DNA of 41,007 nt from positions 1 to 41,007 of the IMG/VR virus record IMGVR_UViG_3300046683_000116. The stretch is one strand, 5' to 3'. The notes beneath the pieces are model-generated. The model was not told the DNA's origin and did no database searches. It saw only the letters and a program-made list of their open reading frames with translations. The stretch comes from a virus. Of the stretch, positions 14,260 to 21,028 are shown piece by piece. Every line of letters starts with the position of its first letter. Position 1 is the stretch's first letter. The position numbers and the translations under genes are program-made.

Positions 14260-14987
14260 GTCGTCACCTGTTCCCCATTGATCCTGATTAAAAACCTGAC
14301 GCCTGGCGGTGCCTGGATGTCGAACGTTACCTGCTCGACCGCTTCAGGGTCTGGGCCTGGTTCGCTGTCATCCTCGATCAGTGATGCCTCCAGGGCGCCC
14401 AGAAAGCCTTCATGATAGCCAGCGATCAGTTTGCCAATGCTGACGCCACCAGACCAGGACGGCACCGTTTTCTTGTCCCCGTTGATGATGTCGCGAGCGT
14501 TGTAAGGATCATCGACCGTCGTCGAGAAATAGCGCGCCAGGTCATGCCCAGATCGAAACCAGCCCTGCATCATGCCCATGAACATCACATCTGCCGATAT
14601 CCTGGGATCAAGCGCTTTGTCGGCGTGCCAGTAGAGATCGTTTTCCCCTGACAGGCCCAGCCTGCTGCTGGCGTTCTTGTAATTGTAGTCCCAGGTCAAC
14701 TGCACGTCGCCGCGACCGTAGTAAGCCCAGCCGGTTTCAGTCACCACCTTGCCATAGTCCTTGCCAGCGCCCTTGCCGTATTCCTCCAGCGGCCACATGG
14801 CGCTGGCGGTCTCATGCTTGGATGTTGCCAGCGCATAAGCCAGCCATCGCAGATCTTCGTCGAGGTGCCTGCGTTCCCAGACGCCCAGCTTGAAATTCAT
14901 GCCGTCGACCTGCTGCTGCGTCAGCTTGCCACCAAACACTTGCGCCCTGACGACGTCGAAAAACATCTGCCTGTCAAAGGTGGTCAT
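14256..14987 (-). CDS. Endolysin, glycoside hydrolase family 19-like
   Basis: 243 residues from ATG 14987, with AGGAG 8 nt upstream. The catalytic region has SKHETASAM (E59 as probable acid), an EEYGKGAGKDYG stretch (acidic pair at 68-69) and the substrate-cleft signature YYGRGDVQLTWDYNY (~89-103), all typical of GH19 chitinase-like phage lysozymes. It hydrolyses the peptidoglycan glycan backbone. No signal peptide or anchor, so a holin is needed. The last ~30 residues add a short beta-like tail. It is the first gene downstream of the regulated divergent control region. Confidence 0.9.
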   Translation of the reverse strand: MTTFDRQMFFDVVRAQVFGGKLTQQQVDGMNFKLGVWERRHLDEDLRWLAYALATSKHETASAMWPLEEYGKGAGKDYGKVVTETGWAYYGRGDVQLTWDYNYKNASSRLGLSGENDLYWHADKALDPRISADVMFMGMMQGWFRSGHDLARYFSTTVDDPYNARDIINGDKKTVPSWSGGVSIGKLIAGYHEGFLGALEASLIEDDSEPGPDPEAVEQVTFDIQAPPGVRFLIRINGEQVTT

Positions 14988-15058
14988 GATTTTTGCTCCT
15001 GGTGAACTGCCAGGCATTTTCGCTGATGCGCCCAGATGCTGTCACGACATCATTTTTA

Positions 15059-15073
15059 TTACGATTTTCGTAA
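15059..15073. promoter_or_regulatory. Operator O1 (palindrome TTACGA-N3-TCGTAA)
   Basis: A perfect 6-3-6 palindrome, TTACGA TTT TCGTAA. It is repeated almost exactly at 15093-15107, centre to centre 34 bp. It lies about 70 bp upstream of the endolysin start and may overlap a weak leftward promoter. It is probably bound by one of the phage HTH proteins as a dimer. Confidence 0.75.
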
Positions 15074-15081
15074 CAAGGGGC

Positions 15082-15110
15082 TTGACCATCTGTTACGAAT
15101 TTCGTATCAA
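15082..15110 (+). promoter_or_regulatory. Rightward promoter overlapped by operator O2
   Basis: TTGACC (15082-15087) and TATCAA (15105-15110) are separated by exactly 17 bp. Operator O2 fills most of the spacer and the first half of the -10, so a bound repressor would block RNA polymerase. It drives the five-gene plus-strand cluster beginning at 15146. Confidence 0.75.
15093..15107. promoter_or_regulatory. Operator O2 (palindrome TTACGA-N3-TCGTAT)
   Basis: Second copy of the O1 palindrome with one mismatch in the last base of the right arm. It sits between the -35 and -10 elements of the rightward promoter. Paired sites about three helical turns apart suit cooperative repressor binding. Confidence 0.75.
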
Positions 15111-15145
15111 GTAATCACACAACGAACAGCAAGGAACAACACGAC

Positions 15146-15379
15146 ATGAAAAACATCTCTGGCCACACTGGCACGCTGCAGATCATCAAGCGCCTGCCGT
15201 CGTCGATCAACGGTAACCCGCGCTTCCTGGTGCAGGTGGCTGGCTTCACCTGCCGCACCGAAGTCGACAGCGCCCTCGGCTATGAGATCCAGAATATGGA
15301 TGGCCGCCAGGTCATCGCTACCATCGGCACGCATTACGGCGTTGCCACCCTGAATTCCGTATCCGCCATCAAGCTCTAA
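15146..15379 (+). CDS. Small hypothetical protein with S-x-N-G-N-P-R motif (77 aa)
   Basis: 77 residues, predicted beta-rich. It contains RLPSSINGNPRFLVQVAGF (16-34), then SALGYEIQN and a further strand pair. Small phage proteins with an S-S/R-x-N-G-N-P-R motif followed by a strand are familiar to me from several phages but have no known function; I have not verified homology. An AAGGA ribosome-binding site precedes the ATG. It is the first gene of the operator-controlled cluster, so it is expressed when the repressor is off. Confidence 0.75.
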   Translation: MKNISGHTGTLQIIKRLPSSINGNPRFLVQVAGFTCRTEVDSALGYEIQNMDGRQVIATIGTHYGVATLNSVSAIKL

Positions 15380-15390
15380 GGATTATCATC

Positions 15391-15816
15391 ATGCTCGACA
15401 CCATCCAGAACCGCGCAGCCGTCCGCGCTCGTCTCCAGGCCCTTCGCGAAGAACTGGGCGCCATCGCTGCTGAACTCGACCACGTCGACCACGATGCAGC
15501 CCGCGCCTTGCACCAGGCACGCGACGCCATGCACGACAGCTGGTCGACCCTGCGTCAGGCACCGCTGGGCCAGGTCATCAAGGCCCAGGTGGTGCTGACG
15601 GTCGAGGGGCTGACGTTCGTTCACGACGTCGACCTGGATAACCTGGACGCCTTCATGGAAGTGCGCGGCTATCCCTTCACCAAGCTGAACGACAATCGCG
15701 GCCAGCGCGCCGAATTGATCGGCCAGCCAAAATTTCAGGGCGTCTGCGGTCCAATGTGGAATGGCGACCGTATCCGCTACGAATGCCCAGAAACTTACGC
15801 CCAGATGAGCAAGTGA
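15391..15816 (+). CDS. Hypothetical protein (141 aa)
   Basis: 141 residues. Residues ~1-60 are a coiled-coil-like Ala/His/Asp-rich helix; the second half has a short beta segment (AQVVLTVEGLTFVHDVDLDN) and ends with an aromatic, basic part (GQPKFQGVCGPMWNGDRIRY). AAGGA ribosome-binding site. No family recognised. It is 11 bp downstream of the 77-aa gene, in the same operon. Confidence 0.7.
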   Translation: MLDTIQNRAAVRARLQALREELGAIAAELDHVDHDAARALHQARDAMHDSWSTLRQAPLGQVIKAQVVLTVEGLTFVHDVDLDNLDAFMEVRGYPFTKLNDNRGQRAELIGQPKFQGVCGPMWNGDRIRYECPETYAQMSK

Positions 15817-15827
15817 GGACCAGGACG

Positions 15828-16088
15828 ATGGCGCGCATCATCATCGACAACACGAAAATCGAATTCCCTGGCACCTCGATTGCCGACCTGGCGCAGTTCA
15901 CGCCAGGCCTGGACGCATCGTCGAGAGACATCAGCGTCTATGACGTCGAGGACGCCCTGGTGGCTGCCTGGGCCTTTGAGATTGCACCAGGCACCATGCA
16001 AGCCGAATATCCGAACTGGTGCGAAGTCTCGTTCAAGGATGGTTCGCGCATCAGGGTCGGCGCCTGGGCGGCGGCGGAAATCCGGTGA
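15828..16088 (+). CDS. Hypothetical protein (86 aa)
   Basis: 86 residues, alpha/beta, moderately acidic (DASSRDISVYDVEDALVAAW). An AGGA ribosome-binding site lies 8-9 nt before the ATG at 15828; a longer frame starts inside the previous gene and is less likely. Function unknown. Confidence 0.68.
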   Translation: MARIIIDNTKIEFPGTSIADLAQFTPGLDASSRDISVYDVEDALVAAWAFEIAPGTMQAEYPNWCEVSFKDGSRIRVGAWAAAEIR

Positions 16089-16160
16089 CGTTTGATCTCC
16101 AGCCCGCACCAGGGCTGGCTTTCAGACTTCACCGTTCCAACAGCAAGGGGACATGGGCAA

Positions 16161-16628
16161 ATGACGCAGAAATTCGGATACCTGGCAATCGATCCAGACG
16201 GCGTTAAGCATAAGCGCAGATCGGACCGGACATACACGCACACCGTCGTTTACAAAGGCGGGTATGCGCGTGCGGTGGCCTCTGTCGAGGACCAGGCATG
16301 GGCCATCACAGACCAAAACAATTACCGCTATTACCTCGACATCGTCGAGGGTCGCACCGGCAAGGCACCATGGGAGACAGAAGCCCAGCACGAAGCTCGC
16401 AAGGGCGACGCCGCTGGTCACCTGGCAGGTTGCCAATGCGCTGCAGACTACATCGCCAAGTGCAAGGCGCACCGCCTGGCACGCATCGAGGCAAACAGGG
16501 CTGAAGGGAAATACGATACCTGGCAGAACGCTGGGTGGTGCGGTCGCAGTGACCTAGCCCAGAAGGTGGCCAGCGACTGGTCAAGCAAAGGCTTCCAGGT
16601 CGAGATCCTGGAAATAGTGCAGAAGTAG
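16161..16628 (+). CDS. Hypothetical protein (155 aa)
   Basis: 155 residues. The N-terminal ~50 (MTQKFGYLAIDPDGVKHKRR) look like a small beta domain; the C-terminal ~60 are helical and basic with WCGRSDLAQKVASDWSSKGF, which may form a DNA- or RNA-binding helix. Two cysteines lie close together (GCQCA). AAGGGG precedes the ATG by 10 nt; an upstream TTG-started extension is less likely. No family recognised. Confidence 0.68.
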   Translation: MTQKFGYLAIDPDGVKHKRRSDRTYTHTVVYKGGYARAVASVEDQAWAITDQNNYRYYLDIVEGRTGKAPWETEAQHEARKGDAAGHLAGCQCAADYIAKCKAHRLARIEANRAEGKYDTWQNAGWCGRSDLAQKVASDWSSKGFQVEILEIVQK

Positions 16629-16637
16629 GAGATAGTT

Positions 16638-16844
16638 TTGAGCGGCTTTGAATTTCAGGCGTGGCTGGAAGCCATGAGGGTAAAAGGCTTGATCGTCACT
16701 GAAGGCGATGCAGGCGACCTGTTAGGCCGCCGCAAGCAATGGGTCTCCCTGGCAAAGGCCCAGGGCGTCGACAGGATGGCAGCGCTGGCTTGTGCAGCGC
16801 TGCTGTTTGGGATTGAACCCTTCAGATCTGGCCGCGAAGCGTAA
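16638..16844 (+). CDS. Small HTH-like protein, TTG start (68 aa)
   Basis: An AGGAG site followed 6 nt later by TTG at 16638 sets the start; there is no upstream alternative. The 68-residue product has the length and helix pattern of a diverged helix-turn-helix (TEGDAGDLLGRRKQWVSLAK), with the position of the recognition helix around 29-42. A regulator is possible but weakly supported. It ends convergent with the minus-strand gene at 16822, with a 23-bp overlap. Confidence 0.55.
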   Translation: MSGFEFQAWLEAMRVKGLIVTEGDAGDLLGRRKQWVSLAKAQGVDRMAALACAALLFGIEPFRSGREA

Positions 16845-17067
16845 TCGCGTCGGATATCAGATGATCCAGCATCGCCTGGATCTGGGTCTTCTGCCGCTCC
16901 AGGTCTTTCAGAACCTCGCTCACCGTGACAGGTGCAGCGGGGTTTTTTGTGATGAAGCTGGACGGTCGCAGGTTCGGCGGTTGGCCGCCTGGGTTTTGGT
17001 TCAAGGCTGGACCATTGTCACCTGCCAGTGACAGGCTGTCGCGGATCGTCGTCGGTGCTTCAGTCAT
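16822..17067 (-). CDS. Hypothetical protein with C-terminal coiled coil (81 aa)
   Basis: 81 residues: a low-complexity first half (Pro, Asn, Gly) and a coiled-coil helix at ~46-80 (TVSEVLKDLERQKTQIQAML). Coupled by ATGA to the gene at 17064. It closes the minus-strand replication/regulation cluster and may be an assembly partner of the replication proteins; this is inference from order only. Confidence 0.65.
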   Translation of the reverse strand: MTEAPTTIRDSLSLAGDNGPALNQNPGGQPPNLRPSSFITKNPAAPVTVSEVLKDLERQKTQIQAMLDHLISDAITLRGQI

Positions 17068-17567
17068 GGTTTGTCCTCCAGTTGTGGTGCGGTGTAGAAG
17101 GCGCGCAGGATTGCGCTATAGAGCGAACCGGCAGGCACGGCGCCGGTCTTTGCCATATGCTGGGCCTCTGGCAAGCCTTCGGCCTGGCATAGGTACTTCC
17201 GGCCCTCCTGGGCCATGCGGTGCCGCGCGTCGTCGATCCTGGCCTGGATCGTCAGGAAGGCGACGGGGTTGATATCTGGCCTGGCCGTCAGCTGCTGCAG
17301 CCTGGTGATCGAATGTCCCATTTCGCGGACCGCCCTGGCCAGTTCCGGTGCGGTCGGTGCGAAGGTCTGCGACAGGTCGAGCATTTCGCCGCGTATCAGT
17401 CGCTTCACCGTGACCTCCAGCGCGTCCCTGGTGCAGCCCGATAGGGCAAACACGTATCCATCCAGCTGGTCGTCAGCCTTGCCCTTCCTGGGAGGAAGGA
17501 CCGCGAATACTTTTCCCAGGGCTGAATAAATCTCTGCGCTCGTAGCTAGTCTCGATTGTTCGGGCAT
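17064..17567 (-). CDS. Helical protein next to DUF1376, possible helicase loader (167 aa)
   Basis: 167 residues from ATG 17567. The N-terminal half (YSALGKVFAVLPPRKGKADD through TFAPTAPELARAVREM) has the helical layout of small loader/inhibitor proteins such as G39P, in which a bundle domain is followed by a hinge with a conserved Pro. The second half is helical. The resemblance is weak and from pattern only. It is just downstream of the DUF1376 gene, the usual place for a helicase loader, but overlaps it by 95 bp. Confidence 0.55.
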   Translation of the reverse strand: MPEQSRLATSAEIYSALGKVFAVLPPRKGKADDQLDGYVFALSGCTRDALEVTVKRLIRGEMLDLSQTFAPTAPELARAVREMGHSITRLQQLTARPDINPVAFLTIQARIDDARHRMAQEGRKYLCQAEGLPEAQHMAKTGAVPAGSLYSAILRAFYTAPQLEDKP

Positions 17568-18354
17568 TCTCTTCGTCCAGTGCTTTCCTGGTGCGTTCAG
17601 CAATGACGTCAGCCATCGACGGTTCACCAGGCGGCCCTCGACCACCGCGATGGCCGTTGACGCGATCTGCGGCCCAGGAAGGATCGAAGCCTTGCCAGCC
17701 GTTCATCACCATCATGTCGGCAGCCTGGTTGGCGTCAGGGCTGGCCGCGAACTTCTCTGCCAGGAGTTTGGCCGCGAATGCCGTCAAGGGTTTTCGGATG
17801 CGTTGCCGGTGGTCGATGACAGCGGACACATGCGCATCGTCGAGGACCAGCGACAGTTCAGATCGAGGCGTGGGCTTTGGTCCTGGTGCACTACCATCCG
17901 AACGCAGTGAGGATGGTTTTATAGATGCTGAACGTAGTGAAGTATCTATATCTGGTTCTGGAACGGGCGCGCGATGCTGCAGCGAATTTGCAGCAATCGC
18001 TGCTCTCACCTTCTTTGTTTTCAATGCTGTAGCTTTCCCGCCAAGGCTTCCGTTTTCGCGATATCGGAGGACCTTTTCGGAGTAACCGTTAATCTCTTTT
18101 TGGAGCCTGGCCTGGGTGATGAAATTGCCCTCGATCTGGAAAAATTCCATCACCTCAGATCCTACCAGGTGCCACCGCTTGGCGCTGACGCGGGTGATCC
18201 TGGCCAGCAGTTTGTCATCGTTCGGCAGCTGGCCGCCAGCGTTCCACATGGCCATCAGCAACAGCATGTAGGCGCCAAGCTGTTCGGTATTCAGGTGCAG
18301 CGTGTCGCCAATGAAATCGGACTGATAGAACTGCATGTAGGGATGCTTGCTCAT
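17473..18354 (-). CDS. DUF1376-containing replication protein (293 aa)
   Basis: 293 residues from ATG 18354. Residues ~1-95 carry the DUF1376 pattern: HPYMQFYQSDFIGDTLHLNTE then GAYMLLLMAMWNAGGQLPND and a winged-helix body (LLARITRVSAKRWHLV). In other phages this family replaces lambda O-type initiators and works with a helicase loader. The middle is basic and disordered; the C-terminal ~100 residues hold helices that may bind the loader. It probably recognises the origin. ATGA-coupled to the VRR-NUC gene. Confidence 0.82.
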   Translation of the reverse strand: MSKHPYMQFYQSDFIGDTLHLNTEQLGAYMLLLMAMWNAGGQLPNDDKLLARITRVSAKRWHLVGSEVMEFFQIEGNFITQARLQKEINGYSEKVLRYRENGSLGGKATALKTKKVRAAIAANSLQHRAPVPEPDIDTSLRSASIKPSSLRSDGSAPGPKPTPRSELSLVLDDAHVSAVIDHRQRIRKPLTAFAAKLLAEKFAASPDANQAADMMVMNGWQGFDPSWAADRVNGHRGGRGPPGEPSMADVIAERTRKALDEENARTIETSYERRDLFSPGKSIRGPSSQEGQG

Positions 18355-18782
18355 AGCGTGACCTTGACAGCGCCCCACGCCTTCAAAGCCATCACCGCTT
18401 CGTCGAACGTATCGACCCAGGCGCCCTTGCCACCGGCTGCGTTGACCTGGCCTAAGAACTGCATCTGGATCATCGTCGGCTTAAGGCCTCGACGCTTCAG
18501 TTCCAGGGCGTGCAACATGCCACCAGTCGGTGACACTAGCAGGAAGTCCGAGACGCCAGCCTTGACGCCCATGCGCTTCAGGCGGCCACCGGCTGATTTT
18601 GTCCGCTGTTCGCCATTGGGGACATGAAACCAGATCCAGCCAGGTTCGATGGTCTTGCGCAGCAGATCGGCAATGGCGCAATGGACTTGGAATTCCTCGA
18701 CAGGCGGCAGGTTATGGCCTGGCTTACCAGGCGCAAACAGGTTCAATTGACGGGCGCGGGTCCTGGCTTGGCTGGTGCTCAT
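18351..18782 (-). CDS. VRR-NUC domain nuclease (143 aa)
   Basis: 143 residues. The PD-(D/E)XK VRR-NUC core is complete: E30 (VEEFQ), the HVPNGEQR loop at 53-60, G-V-S-D79, and the catalytic HALELKR with E94 and K96, followed by a Gln-containing helix. The family includes phage Holliday-junction or structure-specific nucleases (related to FAN1). Here it probably resolves branched replication or recombination intermediates. Start at ATG 18782, in an ATGA overlap with the gcrA-like gene. Confidence 0.88.
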   Translation of the reverse strand: MSTSQARTRARQLNLFAPGKPGHNLPPVEEFQVHCAIADLLRKTIEPGWIWFHVPNGEQRTKSAGGRLKRMGVKAGVSDFLLVSPTGGMLHALELKRRGLKPTMIQMQFLGQVNAAGGKGAWVDTFDEAVMALKAWGAVKVTL

Positions 18783-19297
18783 TGCGCTTGCCTCGACTTT
18801 GCCAGGTGATCCTGGCAGTAGGGCTTGAACGGTTCGGTCGCCGCACCGCAACAGATGAACCCGCCGACTGTGTCCCTACTCGGTGACACTGGCCATTTGC
18901 ACCAGTGCGTTCCGGTTCCTATCAGCGCCATCGGATGCGGTCTGCATGCCTTCCTGGTGACCTCGACGACAGGCGCCAGGACCTGGACAGGCGGTCGCAC
19001 AACGGGCCTGGATATCATATCACCAGGCGGTGACACGGTCGCGGCAATGTGACGCTGGATCTTTGGTTTTGCGGGGAATTTGGCTAGAAGTTGATTGCGG
19101 CGCCTGGTCTTGACTTGCTTGCCTTGTAATTTCAATTCGGGATCACGCCAGATCCGGCCCAGTGCGGCGTTGCGGCCAATGCCCATTTCCGTGGCCACCT
19201 TGGCTGCCGTCGCGCCGCGATCCAACATCGCCTTGACTTTCTGTCTTTCTTCCGTCGACCAGCGCCTTTGCAATATCGGGTCTGGTGGTATCGGCAT
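18779..19297 (-). CDS. GcrA-family transcription regulator
   Basis: 172 residues from ATG 19297 (GGGAG 8 nt upstream). The N-terminal helix-turn-helix (WSTEERQKVKAMLDRGATAA, then KVATEMGIGRNAALGRIWRD) and the C-terminal segment HWCKWPVSPS with paired Cys/His (CCGA, YCQDH) match GcrA, the alphaproteobacterial cell-cycle activator that binds sigma70 and GANTC-methylated promoters. Cellular GcrA is about 170 residues, so the length is normal. A phage copy could redirect host or phage promoters. It overlaps the 3' part of the YdaS-like gene by 155 bp. Confidence 0.85.
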   Translation of the reverse strand: MPIPPDPILQRRWSTEERQKVKAMLDRGATAAKVATEMGIGRNAALGRIWRDPELKLQGKQVKTRRRNQLLAKFPAKPKIQRHIAATVSPPGDMISRPVVRPPVQVLAPVVEVTRKACRPHPMALIGTGTHWCKWPVSPSRDTVGGFICCGAATEPFKPYCQDHLAKSRQAQ

Positions 19298-19595
19298 GGC
19301 CTTGGCTCCCATCTTGCTGCGGCACCAGCAAGCCAAACCTGTCTTTCGTCCGTCCGCCACGGCGCCCACCTGGGAGAACGCCATAAAGGTCCGGTCGCAG
19401 GCGGTGAATGCTGATGCCGGTTAGCCGCTGAACATCCATGCACCTATCCCCTGGGCACAATTCCCAGTTGCTGACAGCTTGCGGTTTGATACCAATAGCC
19501 CGCGCCAGTTTCGTGGGTCCGCCAGCCATGTCGATGGCTAGCTGGCAAACGACTACGCGGATATCTTGATCGGGATAGCGGCGGGTCTTTTTCAT
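19143..19595 (-). CDS. YdaS-like Cro/repressor-type DNA-binding protein (150 aa)
   Basis: 150 residues from ATG 19595. Residues ~12-72 form the Cro/YdaS fold: GGPTKLARAIGIKPQAVSNW, then DVQRLTGISIHRLRPDLYG. This is the region shared with the protein at 10323. The rest (about 73-150) is low-complexity and overlaps the gcrA gene in another frame for 51 residues, which is unusual and may mean the functional protein ends earlier. There is no clear ribosome-binding site, as seen for some leaderless repressors. It diverges from the recombination operon and is the best candidate regulator of that region. Confidence 0.7.
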   Translation of the reverse strand: MKKTRRYPDQDIRVVVCQLAIDMAGGPTKLARAIGIKPQAVSNWELCPGDRCMDVQRLTGISIHRLRPDLYGVLPGGRRGGRTKDRFGLLVPQQDGSQGHADTTRPDIAKALVDGRKTESQGDVGSRRDGSQGGHGNGHWPQRRTGPDLA

Positions 19596-19823
19596 AGCGG
19601 CATGATGAAACGCACACCTGAAGTTGATGGTCAAACGCAATCTCGTAAAACTGAGCCCTACCATCTATCAATTAAATTCATTAGCTTTCAAAATCGGTCG
19701 CCTACTACTTGTTTTTATTACGCTTTGCTAATTCAGATGGTTGATGCTCCTTTCGTAAAATAAATTCCCTTGCCAGAACGGGTGGTTAGGTCTTAAATCC
19801 GGGCCTTCTGGAGGTGACCCACC
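19596..19823. promoter_or_regulatory. Divergent regulatory region (YdaS-like gene / YqaJ operon)
   Basis: 228 bp without a gene, unusually AT-rich for this genome. It holds the rightward promoter listed separately, two TCGTAA half-sites (19643-19648 and 19753-19758) like the arms of O1/O2, and a weak leftward TTGAAA...ATAGAT pair. No strong full operator was found. Confidence 0.5.
19770..19798 (+). promoter_or_regulatory. Candidate promoter for the YqaJ recombination operon
   Basis: TTGCCA (19770-19775) and TTAAAT (19793-19798) are 17 bp apart. The start would be near 19805, just before the GGAGGTG ribosome-binding site of the gene at 19824. The -35 matches 5 of 6 and the -10 4 of 6. Confidence 0.55.
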
Positions 19824-20741
19824 ATGATCGAGGTTCGACCAATACGAAGCCGCGCGGAGTGGCTGGACTGGCGTCGCGATGTCTTGACGGCTTCAGATAT
19901 AGGGGCTGCAGCAGGTGTCGACGCATACCGCTCCAGGTTGTCCGTCTATGCCGACAAAATCGGTGGTATAGCAACAGAAGAAAACGACATCATGCGTCGC
20001 GGTCGACTGTTCGAAGCGGCTGCCGTCGAATACCTGCGCGAGGAACATCCGACCTGGAACATTGAACGTCCTTACAACTTTTGCGTCGACGTCGACCTGA
20101 AATTGGGTTGCACGCCAGATGTTGCAGCGACCACCGAAACTGGCAGTCATATCAACATTCAAATCAAAGTCGTCAGCGCGCCAACTTTCGACGCCTGGAA
20201 CGGCAATCCGCCAAAATCGTATCTGTTGCAGACAGCCTGCGAAAACATGCTGACGAAGGCAGATGAAGGCATTTTGGCGGTCTTGGTGGTGTCGACCTAT
20301 GCGGCGGAATTGCATGAATTCCTGGTCCCCAGGCATCCGGCAGCCGAACGCAGGATCTGCGAAATTGCCAGGGGCTTCTGGGAGAATGTCAAACAGGGCC
20401 TGGTGCCAGCGCCGGACTATCACCAGGACGCAGACGTGATCGATGCACTGTTCCCGCCTGACGTCGCGGTGCCTGTTCCCCTGGATCTGTCAAAGGACAA
20501 TCGCATCGGCACTGTCCTGGAAGAACGCGAGCAGCTGAAGGAAACCATCAAGGCAGCCGAAACCAGCATCAAGGCGCTAAACGCCGAGATCGTTCACAAG
20601 CTCGACGGTGCCACCCTGGCCACGCTCGACGGCTGGAAGATTACGAACAAGCTGACGAACCGCAAGGAATACACGGTCAAGGCTGCCAGCTATCCCGTGC
20701 TCCTGGCCAGCCGCGTCGACACAATGGAGGGACCGCAATGA
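19824..20741 (+). CDS. YqaJ-family viral recombinase exonuclease
   Basis: 305 residues. It has the lambda-exonuclease fold signatures: LTASDIGAAAG at 21-31, RGRLFEAAAVEYL with E64, CTPD at 96-99 and the QIK segment at 113-115, where Gln occupies the place of the usual catalytic Glu. The C-terminal ~80 residues form a coiled coil (ERQL/ETSIKALNAE region). It degrades the 5' strand to give ssDNA for the annealing protein encoded downstream. GGAGGTG ribosome-binding site 7 nt before the ATG. The next gene overlaps it by 4 bp. Confidence 0.87.
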   Translation: MIEVRPIRSRAEWLDWRRDVLTASDIGAAAGVDAYRSRLSVYADKIGGIATEENDIMRRGRLFEAAAVEYLREEHPTWNIERPYNFCVDVDLKLGCTPDVAATTETGSHINIQIKVVSAPTFDAWNGNPPKSYLLQTACENMLTKADEGILAVLVVSTYAAELHEFLVPRHPAAERRICEIARGFWENVKQGLVPAPDYHQDADVIDALFPPDVAVPVPLDLSKDNRIGTVLEEREQLKETIKAAETSIKALNAEIVHKLDGATLATLDGWKITNKLTNRKEYTVKAASYPVLLASRVDTMEGPQ

Positions 20742-21028
20742 TTGCTGTCATGATCTCTTCGTCCGGTGCTTCCTGGACGTTTTACGCTGCAGCCGGTGAC
20801 AAGATTTTCTTGATCGAGAATATGTCACCACCTGATGACAAGACAGGCGAAGCGATGCAGCACCTGGTCCGCGAAAGCCGCTGGCTGTTCGGTGACCGCC
20901 GCATTGTCTATCAAAACCGCGACAAGAAATGGATGGAGCTATTGCACGACGGCACTGGCCGCTTGTGGGATATCATCCACTATGACGGTCCGGTCCCTAT
21001 CCAACAGGAGACGAACCCAGATGTCTGA
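20738..21028 (+). CDS. Hypothetical protein between exonuclease and annealing genes (96 aa)
   Basis: 96 residues, mixed alpha/beta with aromatic and charged positions (ESRWLFGDRRIVYQNRDKKW). Not recognised. It starts in an overlap with the exonuclease stop (ATGA) and its last 8 bp overlap the next gene, so all three are likely translated together; it may assist the exonuclease/annealing pair. Confidence 0.7.
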   Translation: MIAVMISSSGASWTFYAAAGDKIFLIENMSPPDDKTGEAMQHLVRESRWLFGDRRIVYQNRDKKWMELLHDGTGRLWDIIHYDGPVPIQQETNPDV

